Notes under the pieces: model-generated
The model's database searches: none
Told to the model about the DNA's origin: nothing
The model's input: only the letters and a program-made list of their open reading frames with translations
Program-made: the position numbers and the translations under genes
Assembly (NCBI GenBank): GCA_963969395.1
Contig: OZ017804.1
Coordinates: forward strand, 1,488,001 to 1,552,000
Origin: Pseudoscleropodium purum
Lineage: Eukaryota; Streptophyta; Bryopsida; Hypnales; Brachytheciaceae
DNA: 64,000 nucleotides
Direction of reading: 5' to 3'
Shown here: piece by piece, positions 25,148 through 35,870 of the stretch
Numbering within the stretch: position 1 is the stretch's first letter
Layout of the letters: each line of letters starts with the position of its first letter

Positions 25148-25403
25148 TGTTGAAGAACATGTACATATTAGTGTAGATTATGTACATTCAGCCCTAGGAG
25201 TAGTATTAGCCTCTTAGTTAGGCTTAGAGTCTAATGGGTATTGCTTGTAGTCAAAGGCAGCCCATGGTGTTTAGTTATCCCACATGGTTTGTGGATAACT
25301 AGAGAAAGGCTTTTCCCTTTTATGTTCAGCCCATGCATGGGCCTTGATATTATCCTACCATCTAAGTAAAGCCTTTCATCCTTCTCATATTGTAATCTCA
25401 ATA
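25148..25403 (+). repeat. Copia LTR type B, plus orientation
   Basis: 256 bp from TGTTGAAGAACATG to TCTCAATA. It is the inverse of the 5' LTR of element D (33364-33619), with a single mismatch seen (AGAGAAAGG here, AGGGAAAGG there). It directly abuts the broken end of element C. No 5-bp flanking duplication is visible (left TCTCC, right CCTAT). Confidence 0.9.
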
Positions 25404-27245
25404 CCTATTGCGTGTGTAGGCCGCATTGGATATAGCCTCCGCCCAAAGATCATATGTGAGGCCTTGGGCATGCAACATGGCCCGAGCCATCTCCATAAGT
25501 GTGCGATTGGCACGCTCCGCCACACCATTTTGTTGTGGAGTATAAGGCGCTGAAGTTTGGTGTTGAATGCCATGTTCTCTCATAAAAGCCTCAAAGGCCT
25601 TGGACATGTACTCCCCTCCATTGTCCGACCGCAACACCTTCACCTTGTGCCCCGATTCATTCTCCACAAGTGCCTTCCATGCCTTAAACCTCTCCAATAC
25701 ATCACTCTTGCACTTGAGCATAAACACCCATATCTTCCTTGAAAAATCATCAATGAAGGTCAAAAAATACCTTGCACCACCCATGGAAGTGGTCTTCATG
25801 GGGCCACACACATCGGAGTGCACAATCTCCAACACCTTGGTTGCCCTTGTGCCTCCATCCCTTGGGAACGGTTGCCTTGCTTGCTTGCCTTCAATGCAAG
25901 CCTCGCACTTCAAATCGCAAGAGCCCTTCTCCACTTGCATGCCTCCCACCATGCTTTGAAGGGTCTTGACGCTCTTCTCATTGAGGTGGCCCAATCTCTT
26001 GTGCCATAGCTCCAAAGAGTGTTGGTGGAGTGCTCCTTGGGCCAAACATGCCATGCTTGTGCCATTCACATTTTTGAACCTCAATTGATACAAGTTGCCC
26101 TCTTTAGGTGCGGTCACAATCATCTCTCCATTGGGTGCACCCAAATCGCAACCCTTGTTGTTGAATTGCACTTTCAGCTCTTGTGACACCAACTTGCTCA
26201 CCGAGAGCAAGTTGGCATGTAATTTGGGCACATGCAACGCATCTTGGATGCGAATGGTCTTCCTTTGGCCCTTCACCTCCACCTCCACCACGATGCATCC
26301 CATGCCAATTGCATCCACCACGCCATTGTCACCCAAATACACCTTGTGGTTGCTAATAGGCTTATCAGTGAGAAAAGCTTGTCTATGTGGAGTCATATGT
26401 TGCGTTGCACCCGAGTCAATGATCCATGTGAACATGTCGGTGTTGTCATACCCATCATTGGCTGCAAACGCAAAGTCCTCCTCCACTTCCTTGGCACTTG
26501 CCTTGTTTGCACTCTCCCTCTTGGGCAACCTACAAAACCGTGCAAGGTGGCCGGGCTTACCACAATTGTAGCACGTGCGTGTCTCTTTGCGTGGTTGTGA
26601 GCTTCCTCCTTGTCCAATTCGTGAATAGAGTGCGGCCCCTCCTTCTTGGGGCTCATTCTCCTTCCTCTTGGACACTTCATGCATCAATCTTGCGGTGATG
26701 AAGTTGAGGGTGAGCTCCTCCATGGGTCTTGTCTCCAATGCGGTGATAAGATACTCATATGAAGATGGCAAGCTATCAAGCAAAGTCATGACAATATCTC
26801 CATCCGTCACAGGCACCTCCAAACAAGCGAGTTGGTCTGCAAGCGCCTTGACCTTGTTGATGTGGTCGAGCATGTCTTCATTCTCTTGCATCTTGCACGT
26901 GAAGAACTTGCGCCGAATGAAAAGCATGTTGGACAAGCTCTTGGTCTCATGGATGTTGCAAAGCACCTTCCATGCTTCTGCGGGTCCTTTGCATGAGCGA
27001 ACATGTGCAAGTTGCCTATCCACAAGATTGCAAGCAATCATGGAAAAGGCCTTCTTGACCCTCCTCTCATAGGCCTTCTTAACTTTGGCGTCCGCATCGG
27101 TTGCGGGTGCTTCTTCGGTGCCTTCCACAATCTCCCACAAGTCCTTCTCGGCCAAGATCATCTCCATCTTGAACTTCCATAGGCCAAAGTTCTCTCCATT
27201 GAACTTGTCAATGACCCTCACGCTATCTCCATCACTAGTGGCCAT
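25398..27245 (-). pseudogene. Copia gag-protease-integrase frame of element C (truncated pol)
   Basis: 615 codons starting MATSDGDSVRVIDKFNGEN. Domains in order: copia-type gag, zinc knuckle CYNCGKPGHLARFC, aspartic protease DSGATQHMT, the zinc-binding region with LWHKRLGHLN and CEACIEGKQ, and the integrase core with HSDVCGPM, RSDNGGEYMS and NGVAERANRT. The frame is open without stops until SNAAYTRNR, where it enters the type-B LTR and terminates. RT and RNase H are absent. Confidence 0.9.
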
Positions 27246-27404
27246 GGTGAATACCTCCCACTCTACTACAACCCCAAGTGATCCAAATCACTTCAATGTA
27301 ACCTCAAAATGCACAACTCCCTCCCTCGTGGTTGTAACAAGTCCAATAGGGTCCCAAATACCCTCAATCTTTTTAATAAGACCCTCAATGGTCCTATCCT
27401 CTCA

Positions 27405-27620
27405 ATTCAGACCTCAAGTGGCCCAAATCTCTCCAATGCATACTCTCGTGCTCCAAATCACTCAATTCAGACCTCAAATCTCTCCAATGCACACTCTAGT
27501 GCTCCAAATCACTCAATTCAAACCCCAAGTGGTTCAAATCTCTCCAATGCACTTCCAAATGATCTAATACACTCAAATCAGACCTCAAATGATGCAAATC
27601 TCTCTTATGAGCACTCAAAT
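27405..27620 (-). repeat. Tandem repeat in the leader of element C
   Basis: Units of about 52-60 bp with the blocks TCTCCAATGCA and TGCTCCAAATCACTCAATTC begin near 27429, 27481 and 27541 (plus-strand reading). They are unrelated in sequence to the leader repeats of A and D. Confidence 0.75.
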
Positions 27621-27904
27621 GCTTCAAATCACCTCAATGAAGTATTAAATGCACAAATTAGCCCCTTTGGAGGAAGAGCTAAACTCTAGCTCCCAACAAA
27701 GGCTATGAAGCACCAAATCACACCTCAATGAGCACAAATGGACCCCAAACAACAAAATACCTCACCCAAAGGTCCAAATCTTCAATGAAAATGCTCCAAA
27801 TGACTCCAAACTCCACTTGCTCCAAGCTCCAATAATGCTCCTCCAACACACCTTGCAATGAGATCCAATCTCTAATAGCAACTCACATGAGTGGGCCCAT
27901 AACC

Positions 27905-28345
27905 TATTGAGAAAAGAAACACTAAGCCAATATATTCTAATGAAGGGGGATTACAAACAAGTGTGAGAAAGGGTCATGAGCCCTTGCAAGGGCTCCCCTC
28001 TTATACTACTACTTGGTGGCCTCTCAAGTGTCTTGCAAGTCCTTTCGAAAGCCACCTCTTGCCACCTCATGGACCACATGGCGGTCCGTCCTCATGCGGC
28101 CCTCCACGTGTCTAGACACGTGTCGGTCCATCTATCCTATGCCCTCTACGTGTCTTTGCCTACCACATGCAAGACACGTGGTGGTCCGCCAACATGCTTC
28201 CTTCCACGTGTCCTTGCCTATCCTATGCATGACATGTGGCGATCTTACATTGTTCTTGCTTTGGCTACAAACAACACCTATCCAACGTTAACCCATACTA
28301 GGAGCTTTCAAACAATCCAAAGCATCCTACTCAATATCTTCAACA
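27905..28345 (-). repeat. 5' LTR of element C with clustered ABRE/G-box sites
   Basis: 441 bp. On the plus strand ACGTGTC occurs at 28106-28112, 28118-28124, 28148-28154 and 28206-28212, and its complement GACACGT at 28173-28179. A TATA-like TATAAG on the minus strand lies near 28000, so the sites sit in U3 about 100-200 bp upstream of the presumed transcription start. ACGTGTC is the core of the ABA-response element bound by bZIP factors. Confidence 0.8.
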
Positions 28346-28425
28346 TTCCCAAGGGCCTTGGTCAGCACATCAGCAACCATAGCTTGGGTAGGCACATACT
28401 TGAGCTCAATCACCTCAGCCTCCAC

Positions 28426-31400
28426 TCAATCACGAATGAAATGGTGGCGCACATCAATGTGCTTCGTACGAGAGTGGTGGGTGGGATTTTTGGCCAAAGC
28501 AATGGCCCCTTGGTTGTCACACCAAATGGGTGTGCTCCCCTCTTGAACAAGACCAACATCAGCCAAGAGTTGCCTCAACCAAATGGCCTCCTTGGTGCAT
28601 TGGCTCATGGCCATGTATTCAGCCTCCGTTGTAGAGAGAGCTATGGTGGGCTGCCTCTTGGAATTCCAAGTAATGGCACCCAATCCAAGCTTAAACACGT
28701 AGCCGGTGGTGGATCTCCTATCCCCCTCATCATCCGCCCAATCCGCATCACAATACCCATGCAAAGTCACATGGGCACCTCCAAGTTGCAACTCCATGCC
28801 AAGTGTGCCTTGAAGGTACCTCATCACCCTCTTCACCGCTGCCCAATGCATTGGGCCATACTTGGACATGTGTTGACTCACAACACTCACCGGAAAGGCC
28901 AAATCAGGCCTTGTGGCTACCATGGCATACATCAAGCACCCAACCGTTGCCTTGTAAGGCACACCTTGCATTTCAGCCCTCACCTCTCCAAATTCAGCAT
29001 CCGTGAGCTTGGGCAACTTCACATGAGTGTCAAGGGGTGTACCTATGACTTTGCACTCCTCCATGTTGAAGCACTTGAGGATTTCTTCAAGGTACTTGCG
29101 TTGGCTCATGGTGATGGTGCGGGCAGCCCTATCCCTCTTGAACTCCACTCCAAGGCAATAGCTTAGCTCTCCAAGATCCGTCATCTCATACTCCTCCTTG
29201 AGCATAGCCTTCACCTCAAGCATCTTGGGCATGCTACTTGCAAGGAGGATCAGATCATCCACATAGAAGATCACAATCACCAAAAACTCACCACTTTGCA
29301 TGGTGTACAAAGAGTGATCAGCATGGCTTCTTAGGAAGCCCTTCCTCACAAACATGGCATCAATATCTTGGTACCAGGCCCTCCCCGATTGCTTCAACCC
29401 GGGAAGGGCTTTCCTCAACTTGCACTTGAGGTGCTCCTTGCCTTCTTGCACAAAACCTTGGGGCTGATCCATGTAGATGACCTCCTTGAGCTTGGGGTTG
29501 AGAAAAGCCGTCTTCACATTCATTTGGTGCATCTCCAAGTCCATGGCTGCCCCAAGACTCACAACACACCGGATGGTGCTAAACTTGGCAACGGGAGCAA
29601 AAGTCTCATTAAAATCCACACCCTCCACTTGGGAGAATCCCCTAGCAACCAGCCTTGCCTTGTACCTCACAACATGACCCAAAGCATCCCTTTTGGTGGA
29701 GAAAACCCACTTACAACCCACACTTGATCTCTTGGGAGGGAGGGCTACAAGCTCCCATGTCCCCTTGGTAATGAGGGCCTTGTACTCCTCTTGCATGGCC
29801 AACTCCCACTTGCTTGCATCCTCACAACGCAACACCTCTCCTAGTGTGGAGGGATCTCCAAGGAAAGCCACATTGGCTTGTTCTTCATTTTGTGGGGGAA
29901 GAATGTGATTCAGCCACCAATCTCCAAGTGGCTTGCGGGTCCTTGTTGGATAACGTGGCTCCTCTTGCTCCTCCAAGGGCTGGTCTTGCTCCTCCAAAGG
30001 CTGATCTTTCTCTTCCAAGGGCTGATCACGCTCTTGCCCCCTTGGTAAAGATCTTGGAGAAGGGGCTGATGGCCTCTTCCCTTGGGGTGTGGCCGCCTTC
30101 TTCTTGGGCTCCGCCAACTCTTCATCTTCTTCATCTTCATCTCCTTCATCTTCCATGTGCACTCTTGGAGTTGTGCCCACCTTTTGGGCTGGTCCTCCAC
30201 TACTCCCACTTGGGCTCACCTCCAAGAGCTTAGGATCAGCACCTCCATCCTCCAAGAAGGTCACATCTCGACTCTTGATGATGGCCTTGCTCTCCACACA
30301 CATCAGCCTATAAGCCTTGGTTCCCTCACAATAACCAAGAAAAAGACACTTGATGCCCTTGGCATCCAACTTGGTCCTCTTGGCACTTGGAACCAATGCG
30401 TAGGCAATGCACCCGAAGATGCGCATGTGAGACACATGAGGTCTGATCCCACTCCAAGCTTCTTGGGGTGTCTTGCTTGTCAAGGCTTGCGTAGGGCACC
30501 GATTCCTTGTATAAACCGCATTGGACACCGCCTCCCCCCAAAGCTCATACTTTAGCCCTTGGCCATGAATCATGGCCCTTGCCATCTCCACAATGGTGCG
30601 ATTGGCACGCTCCGCTACGCCGTTTTGTTGAGGAGTGTAAGGGGCTGAAGTGTGGTGCTCAATGCCATGAGCCTTCAAGTACCCCTCAAAGGCCTTGGAC
30701 ACATACTCCCCTCCATTATCCGATCGCAGCACCTTCACCTTGCACTCGGATTGGGCCTCCACAAGGGCCTTCCAAGTCTCAAAACGCCCAAACACCTCAC
30801 TCTTGCACTTCAGCATGTACACCCAAACCTTACGAGAGAAATCATCAATGAAGGTCACAAAATACCTTGCTCCTCCAATGGATGTGGTCTTCATTGGCCC
30901 GCACACATCGGAATGCACAAGCTCCAATAGCTTGCTCGCCCTTGTGGCCCGATCCTTGGGGAAGGGCTGCCTTGCTTGCTTGCCTTCAATGCACCCCTTG
31001 CACACCATAGAACTCCAATCATGCTTGCAAGAAGAGAGGTTCAGCCCCTTCACAATGTGTTGGAGGCTCTTCATGCTCTTCACATTCAAGTGCCCAAGCC
31101 TCCTATGCCAAAGCTCCACAAGGTCTTCATGGGCTGATCCTTGGGCCACACACGCCAAGGAAGTGCCATTCACCTTGGTGAAATGGAGGAGGTACAAGTT
31201 GCCCTCACGAGGGGCTGATGCAATCAAGACTCCACTTGGTGAACGCACAACACACCCCACCATGTTGAAATGCACTTTCAAACCTCCCAAAGACAATTTG
31301 CTTACCGAAAGCAAGTTGGCATGCAACTTGGGGACATGAAGGACCTCATGGATTTGGATCCTCTTGGGCTGACCCTTCACCATCACCTCCACAAGGATCT

Positions 31401-32403
31401 CCCCCTTGCCAAGGGCCTCCACCATGCCATTGTCTCCCAAATAAATCTTCTTCCCCGAAATGGGCTGATACGTGTGGAAGGCATCACGATGGCTGGTCAT
31501 ATGTTGGGTGGCTCCCGAGTCCACAATCCAAGTAAACATGTTGGCCTTCTCCCCTCCTCCATTGGCTGCAAAGGCGAAATCCTCCTCTTCCTCCTCTTTG
31601 GAAGCTTGGTGTGCACTCTCCTTGCCTTTGTCTTGGCTGATCTTGCAATGCCTAGCAATGTGGCCTGGTTTGCCACACTTGAAGCATGTCCTTGTCTCCT
31701 TGAAAGCCTTGGTGTTGCCTCCCTTGCCATGTCTTGAGACTAGGGCTGATCCCTCCCCTTGGGGCTCATTCTCCTTGCGCTTGGTCACCTCATGCATCAA
31801 GCGGGCCGTCACAAACTCCAAGGTCAGCTCCTTGGTGGGCCTTGTCTCCAATGCGGTGATGAGGAACTCATAAGATGATGGCAAGCTTGCCAACAAGGTC
31901 ATCACCACATCTCCCTCCGTCACGGGCGCATCCAAACAAGCCAACTCATCTGCAAGAGCCTTGACCTTGTTCACGTGATCCAACAAATCGTCCTCCTCTT
32001 CCATCTTGCTAGTGAAGAACTTTCGGCGAAGAAATAGGAGGTTGGAGAGGCTCTTGGTCTCATGGATGTTACAAAGGGTGGTCCACGCTTGGGCTGGTCC
32101 CTTGCAATGGCGGATGTGTGCAATTTGCCGGTCCGCAAGGTTGATGGCAATGAGAGCAAAGGCCTTCTTCTCCTTCCTCTCAAACCCCTTCTTGGTCTTT
32201 GGATCCGCATCTTCAATTGGAGGCTCCTCACTCCCATCCACCACGTCCCACAAGTCCTTCTCCGCAAGGATCATCTCCATCTTGAACTTCCACATGCCAA
32301 AGTTCTCCCCATTGAACTTGTCAATGATGCGCACGCCCTCTCCTCCACTTGATGACATGATGAAGCACCTCCCACTTGTTGGCAGCACCCAAAGGGTCTC
32401 CAA
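28426..32403 (-). pseudogene. Copia polyprotein of element D, 1325 codons, one C-terminal nonsense codon
   Basis: Likely start MSSSGGEG at residue 16. Gag about 20-210; zinc knuckle C240/C243/H248/C253; protease DSGATQ (D295); integrase HHCC (H433, H438, C468, C471) and DD35E core (D499, D562, E598); three copies of DQPLEE at about 793-813 in the integrase-RT hinge; RT with YVDD at 1047-1050; RNase H with CDADW, TEAEY, CDNQGA and HIDVRHHFIRD at the end. All catalytic residues I can see are present. The frame stops at 28426 with TGA where relatives have Trp, and homology continues past the stop to VADVLTKALG. The protein lacks only about 40 C-terminal residues. An inactive but recently intact element. 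Confidence 0.93.
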
Positions 32404-32586
32404 GTCAATTCAGCCTCCAAACACTCCCTTGGAAGCCAATTGGGCTGAAACGACAACAATCACCCCTTCCAAGGACACCTCCCACTTGTTGGCAGCACCC
32501 TAAGTGTCTCCAAGTCAATTCAGCCTCCAAACACTCCTTTGGAAGCCAATTGGGCTGAAACGACAACAATCAGCCCTTCCAAGATC
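32367..32586 (-). repeat. 110-bp tandem duplication just upstream of the element D start codon
   Basis: Two copies start at 32367 and 32477 (plus strand, ACCTCCCACTTGTTGGCAGC) with a few differences. The wider leader to about 33140 has many copies of the short core AATCAGCCC spaced irregularly. Confidence 0.85.
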
Positions 32587-33363
32587 CTCACAACCTTATA
32601 AAGGACAAAACACTCCTCACAAGTGCCTCACCTCCTCTCAACACGAATTCAGACCCTAATGGAGCTCAAATCCACCACATGGACATGATGGGCTAGTGCT
32701 ACTTCAATTCAGCAAGCCAACTCACAATGCTCCTCACAAATAGGGTACTCCACACTCCAAGGCACTCAAGCCTTCCAATCAGCCCTCAATGGATCACCAA
32801 TCCACCCAAACACCCTAATTGGCCCTCAATGGCTCACATGGCCACAAATCAGCCCTCTTGGGTTCACAAAGTCCATGAATTGCCTCACACACTCACAAGG
32901 GCACTAATCAGCCCTCCATGCATGGCAAAAACCTCAAGCAACTCAAATATGCTTCCAAGGCTCACAAAGACTCTCAATAGATGGCAATTGGCACCATTAC
33001 TATCCACAATGCACCTAAGTGCAAAATCAGCCACAATGGGCTCCCAATGTACTTTTCTAAGCACAAACTCAAACTAGGAGCATGCAACCAGCCCACTCTA
33101 GGTCTGATTACTACCATAAGCAATGTCCCACCCAAAATGTACTCCAAACCTCACAAACCAGCCAACAAAAGCTCAAAAAAAATTTCCTCCTTTTTTTAAA
33201 AAAAATGCACTCCAAAGTTTTTGTTTTTGAAAAATGACTCACACCATATGGTTTGTAGGTGACAAGTGACAAAGGGCTGATTACTCCTCCAAGCTCCAAG
33301 ACCTCCTCCAAATGCTTTGAATTCCTCCCTCAAACGCAACTCCAAGTGCGTGGGCCCATAACC

Positions 33364-33619
33364 TATTGAGATTACAATATGAGAAGGATGAAAGGCTTTA
33401 CTTAGATGGTAGGATAATATCAAGGCCCATGCATGGGCTGAACATAAAAGGGAAAAGCCTTTCCCTAGTTATCCACAAACCATGTGGGATAACTAAACAC
33501 CATGGGCTGCCTTTGACTACAAGCAATACCCATTAGACTCTAAGCCTAACTAAGAGGCTAATACTACTCCTAGGGCTGAATGTACATAATCTACACTAAT
33601 ATGTACATGTTCTTCAACA
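33364..33619 (-). repeat. 5' LTR of element D (type B, minus)
   Basis: 256 bp, TG at 33619 and ending TCTCAATA at 33364, followed on the minus strand by GGTTATGGGCCCACGC. It matches the inverted LTR at 25148-25403 with a single visible mismatch. Confidence 0.9.
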
Positions 33620-33954
33620 ATCAAAACTCTACTTGGTGCCTTCACAACACACACCACCAATGTTGAAATGCACTTTCAAACCTCCCAAAGACAATTTGCT
33701 CACCGAAAGCAAGTTGGCATGCAATTTGGTGACATGGAGGACCTTTTGGATTTAGATGTTCTTGGTCTGCCCCTTCACATGCACCTCTACAAGGATCTCC
33801 CCCACGCCAAGGGCCTCCACTATGCCATCGTCTCCCAAATAAATCTTTTTCCCCGAAATGGGCTAATAGGTGTAGAAGGCATCTCAATGGCTAGTCATAT
33901 GTTGCATGGCTGCCGAGTCCACAATGTGCTAATAGGTGTAGAAGGCATCTCAAT
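33620..33954 (-). mobile_element. Copia remnant E (protease-to-integrase region)
   Basis: The minus strand is a decayed copy of the protease region corresponding to D at about 31220-31510, with the protease Gly changed and in-frame stops. An approximately 33-bp block (GCTAATAGGTGTAGAAGGCA) is duplicated at about 33863 and 33928. Only this short piece is left. Confidence 0.8.
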
Positions 33955-34050
33955 GGCTTGTACCTTATGTTGAGCCCACTCATGTGGCCTTGTATCTTCT
34001 TACTATCTAAGTAAAGCCTTTCTTCTATACATTACTTTGTAATCTCAATA
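33955..34050 (+). repeat. 3' end of a type-A copia LTR, abutting the VPS9A copy
   Basis: Matches the last ~96 bp of the type-A LTR family, from GGCTTGTACC to the terminal TCTCAATA. The next base (34051) starts sequence homologous to intron 4 of the VPS9A gene. The LTR terminus therefore marks an insertion junction in a former VPS9A intron. Confidence 0.8.
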
Positions 34051-35870
34051 TATTCAATACCATGAAGTAAATTGACTCCAACTATACTATTACCGCTGAA
34101 AGATATTCAAAAGACCACACAAATGAGTAAGACACTTACTTTGATCACCACATAGATTAAAACTTGAAGAAAGTTGTCAGCGCCAAGAGGATTCTCTTTT
34201 GATCCAATAGAAACATTAAGAAAGAGATTGTTGATAACACGACAGCAGTTCAGGATGCACACAAGTTTGTCTCGAGGCGCTTTATAAGTATTAATTTTTT
34301 GCAGCTCCTTCTGGGCTAACTGTTCAAACCAAAACACGCACAAAAACGACAGAACCGCACAAGTTAGCCTCGTCGGCAATAAACATCATGGAACAAGAAG
34401 ACTTCGATTCGCATGCTTACTCCCAGAAGCATACGACAATCAATGAAACCGTATTGACCGATCAAGACAGAAAGTGCAGTTACCACAAACATAAGCTTCG
34501 AACCAACACTCCAGCACTCAAACTTCACATTCATGAGCACAACGACCAAAAAATCAAAAGACATACCAGCCATGAAGATTCATGAAAGTTTGGTGGAATA
34601 TCAAGATGCTCAGGACGAATAAACCGTTGCAACATTGACATCTTCTCGGACAACCTTTGATCATGTTCCACTTCTTCAGGAAAAGGCGCAAACACTCGAC
34701 TAAATAGCTTTGTCATCAGATATTTCTCCAGACCCTACAATCAACAAGCACCAATTCATGCAAGAAGATAAAGAACCAAAATCTAGCACCTAATGATGAT
34801 AGTATAATAACAGTCTCTAATCAAACAAGTCCATCCCTTCAACAGCTTCCTGCACAGACAAACTCTCGCCTGTTCTTGTGTATTACATATGAGGTGGCGG
34901 AATTTTGGAGCTGGCCCCATTTTCATTGGAAATCTATTCTCACAGACCATGAATCACTCAAAATAGCACCGAAATGAAGGAGATGGTGGTAGTGGTGGGG
35001 AAACCTCGCCAGCACTGTCTAATTCTTCCTCGGTTGCGTCGACGAAGAGAGGATGGGCATCGAATGCACCTTCGGTTGTAGTCAAAAACGCTTGAACACT
35101 TTCACTGTCTTTCTCTGCATCCGGTGTCCTGCTCGTAAACTCGTTGATAAAGCTGCACACATAGGTCACGGCATAGACCAATGAGTTCGCACCCTCCATT
35201 CCAGATTTCAAAACGAGCATCCGCCATGGGATCGGCTTCAAGCTTCCAAGTTCGCAATGTACACATATATTTGGTTTAATTTCTTCATGTTTGGTTCTCC
35301 AGTATTCACAGGAGCATGAATTCACGTGGACACTTCAATAAAGCATTGAGACCCTCGCAGCAAACATGAAAGCGGTTAAAGAGAATTGCTTCCAAAGTCG
35401 AGAGTATAGGTGTCACCTTTTGATGGACTTCACAAGATCTACGGCTTGAGGATGGCGCATCCGATCCAAGAAGTCGTGAAACGTGAGCGGTGCTGTAGCC
35501 GCATTGAACATATCAACGTTCTCCATTGCAACTCTCTAGTCCCCCTTCAGAAACCACCCTGAATTTCATAATTCGTTGAATGAATACAAAATCCTTTGGA
35601 CGGCCAACTCCACATCAAACTAGGTTCTATTTCATAACTTAATCGTCACACATTCACAAAATCTAAGCAATCAGGAACAAGCTACCTAATGCTACCTACC
35701 TCTACCTTCCCAAGGCCTTCACAACAGGCCCCTCTGAGACAACTTTGGTCCAAGCGATAATTATAATCCTAATCCTAGCCACGCTCTGATTGACGACTTC
35801 CCTTAAAAAAATTACATGCAATTCTTAAATCCACATCAAGTCACTAGTTTGACTCTAGATAATTACTGTA
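34051..35870 (-). pseudogene. Truncated VPS9A copy: exons 1-4 without exon 5
   Basis: Gapless duplicate of 49261-51080 at a constant offset of 15,210 bp. Exon 1 = 35417-35526, exon 2 = 35005-35152, exon 3 = 34567-34734, exon 4 = 34140-34319, all with intact splice sites and reading frame. The fifth exon, half of the VPS9 fold and the plant C-terminal region are missing because copia sequence begins in intron 4. In exon 4 it differs from the intact gene by L175F, P187L, D191N and P194Q. P194 matches the family-conserved Pro four residues after the catalytic Asp. It cannot make a functional GEF. A truncated N-terminal protein or antisense-free transcript remains possible because the upstream region is also duplicated. 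Confidence 0.9.

Larger units (their letters stand above)
25404..28345 (-). mobile_element. Ty1/copia element C, 3' half missing
   Basis: Read on the minus strand: a 441-bp 5' LTR (28345-27905), a GGTTATGGGCCCA primer-site-like string, a leader with tandem repeats, then gag-pol from 27245, broken off at 25404 within pol just after integrase. Its LTR family differs from types A and B beyond the first ~9 bases. C begins inside the pol 3' end of element D, so it looks inserted into D. Its 3' half is replaced by the inverted type-B LTR. Confidence 0.85.
28346..33619 (-). mobile_element. Ty1/copia element D, nearly complete but lacking its 3' end
   Basis: Minus strand: type-B 5' LTR (33619-33364), primer-site-like sequence, a repeat-rich leader (to about 32404), a polyprotein frame (32403-28426) and a short continuation after one stop codon to 28346, where the LTR of element C begins. 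No 3' LTR in the same orientation follows; the only matching LTR is the inverted one at 25148. D is inserted within the pol of remnant E. Confidence 0.85.

Noticed and set aside
25148..25403. This LTR as the 3' LTR of element A
   Set aside because: Element A's own 3' LTR precedes it at 24919-25146 and belongs to a different subfamily; the type-B LTR matches that of element D.
27976..29166. 396-codon plus-strand frame
   Set aside because: It runs antisense through the LTR of element C and the RT/RNase H end of element D, and has no recognisable product.
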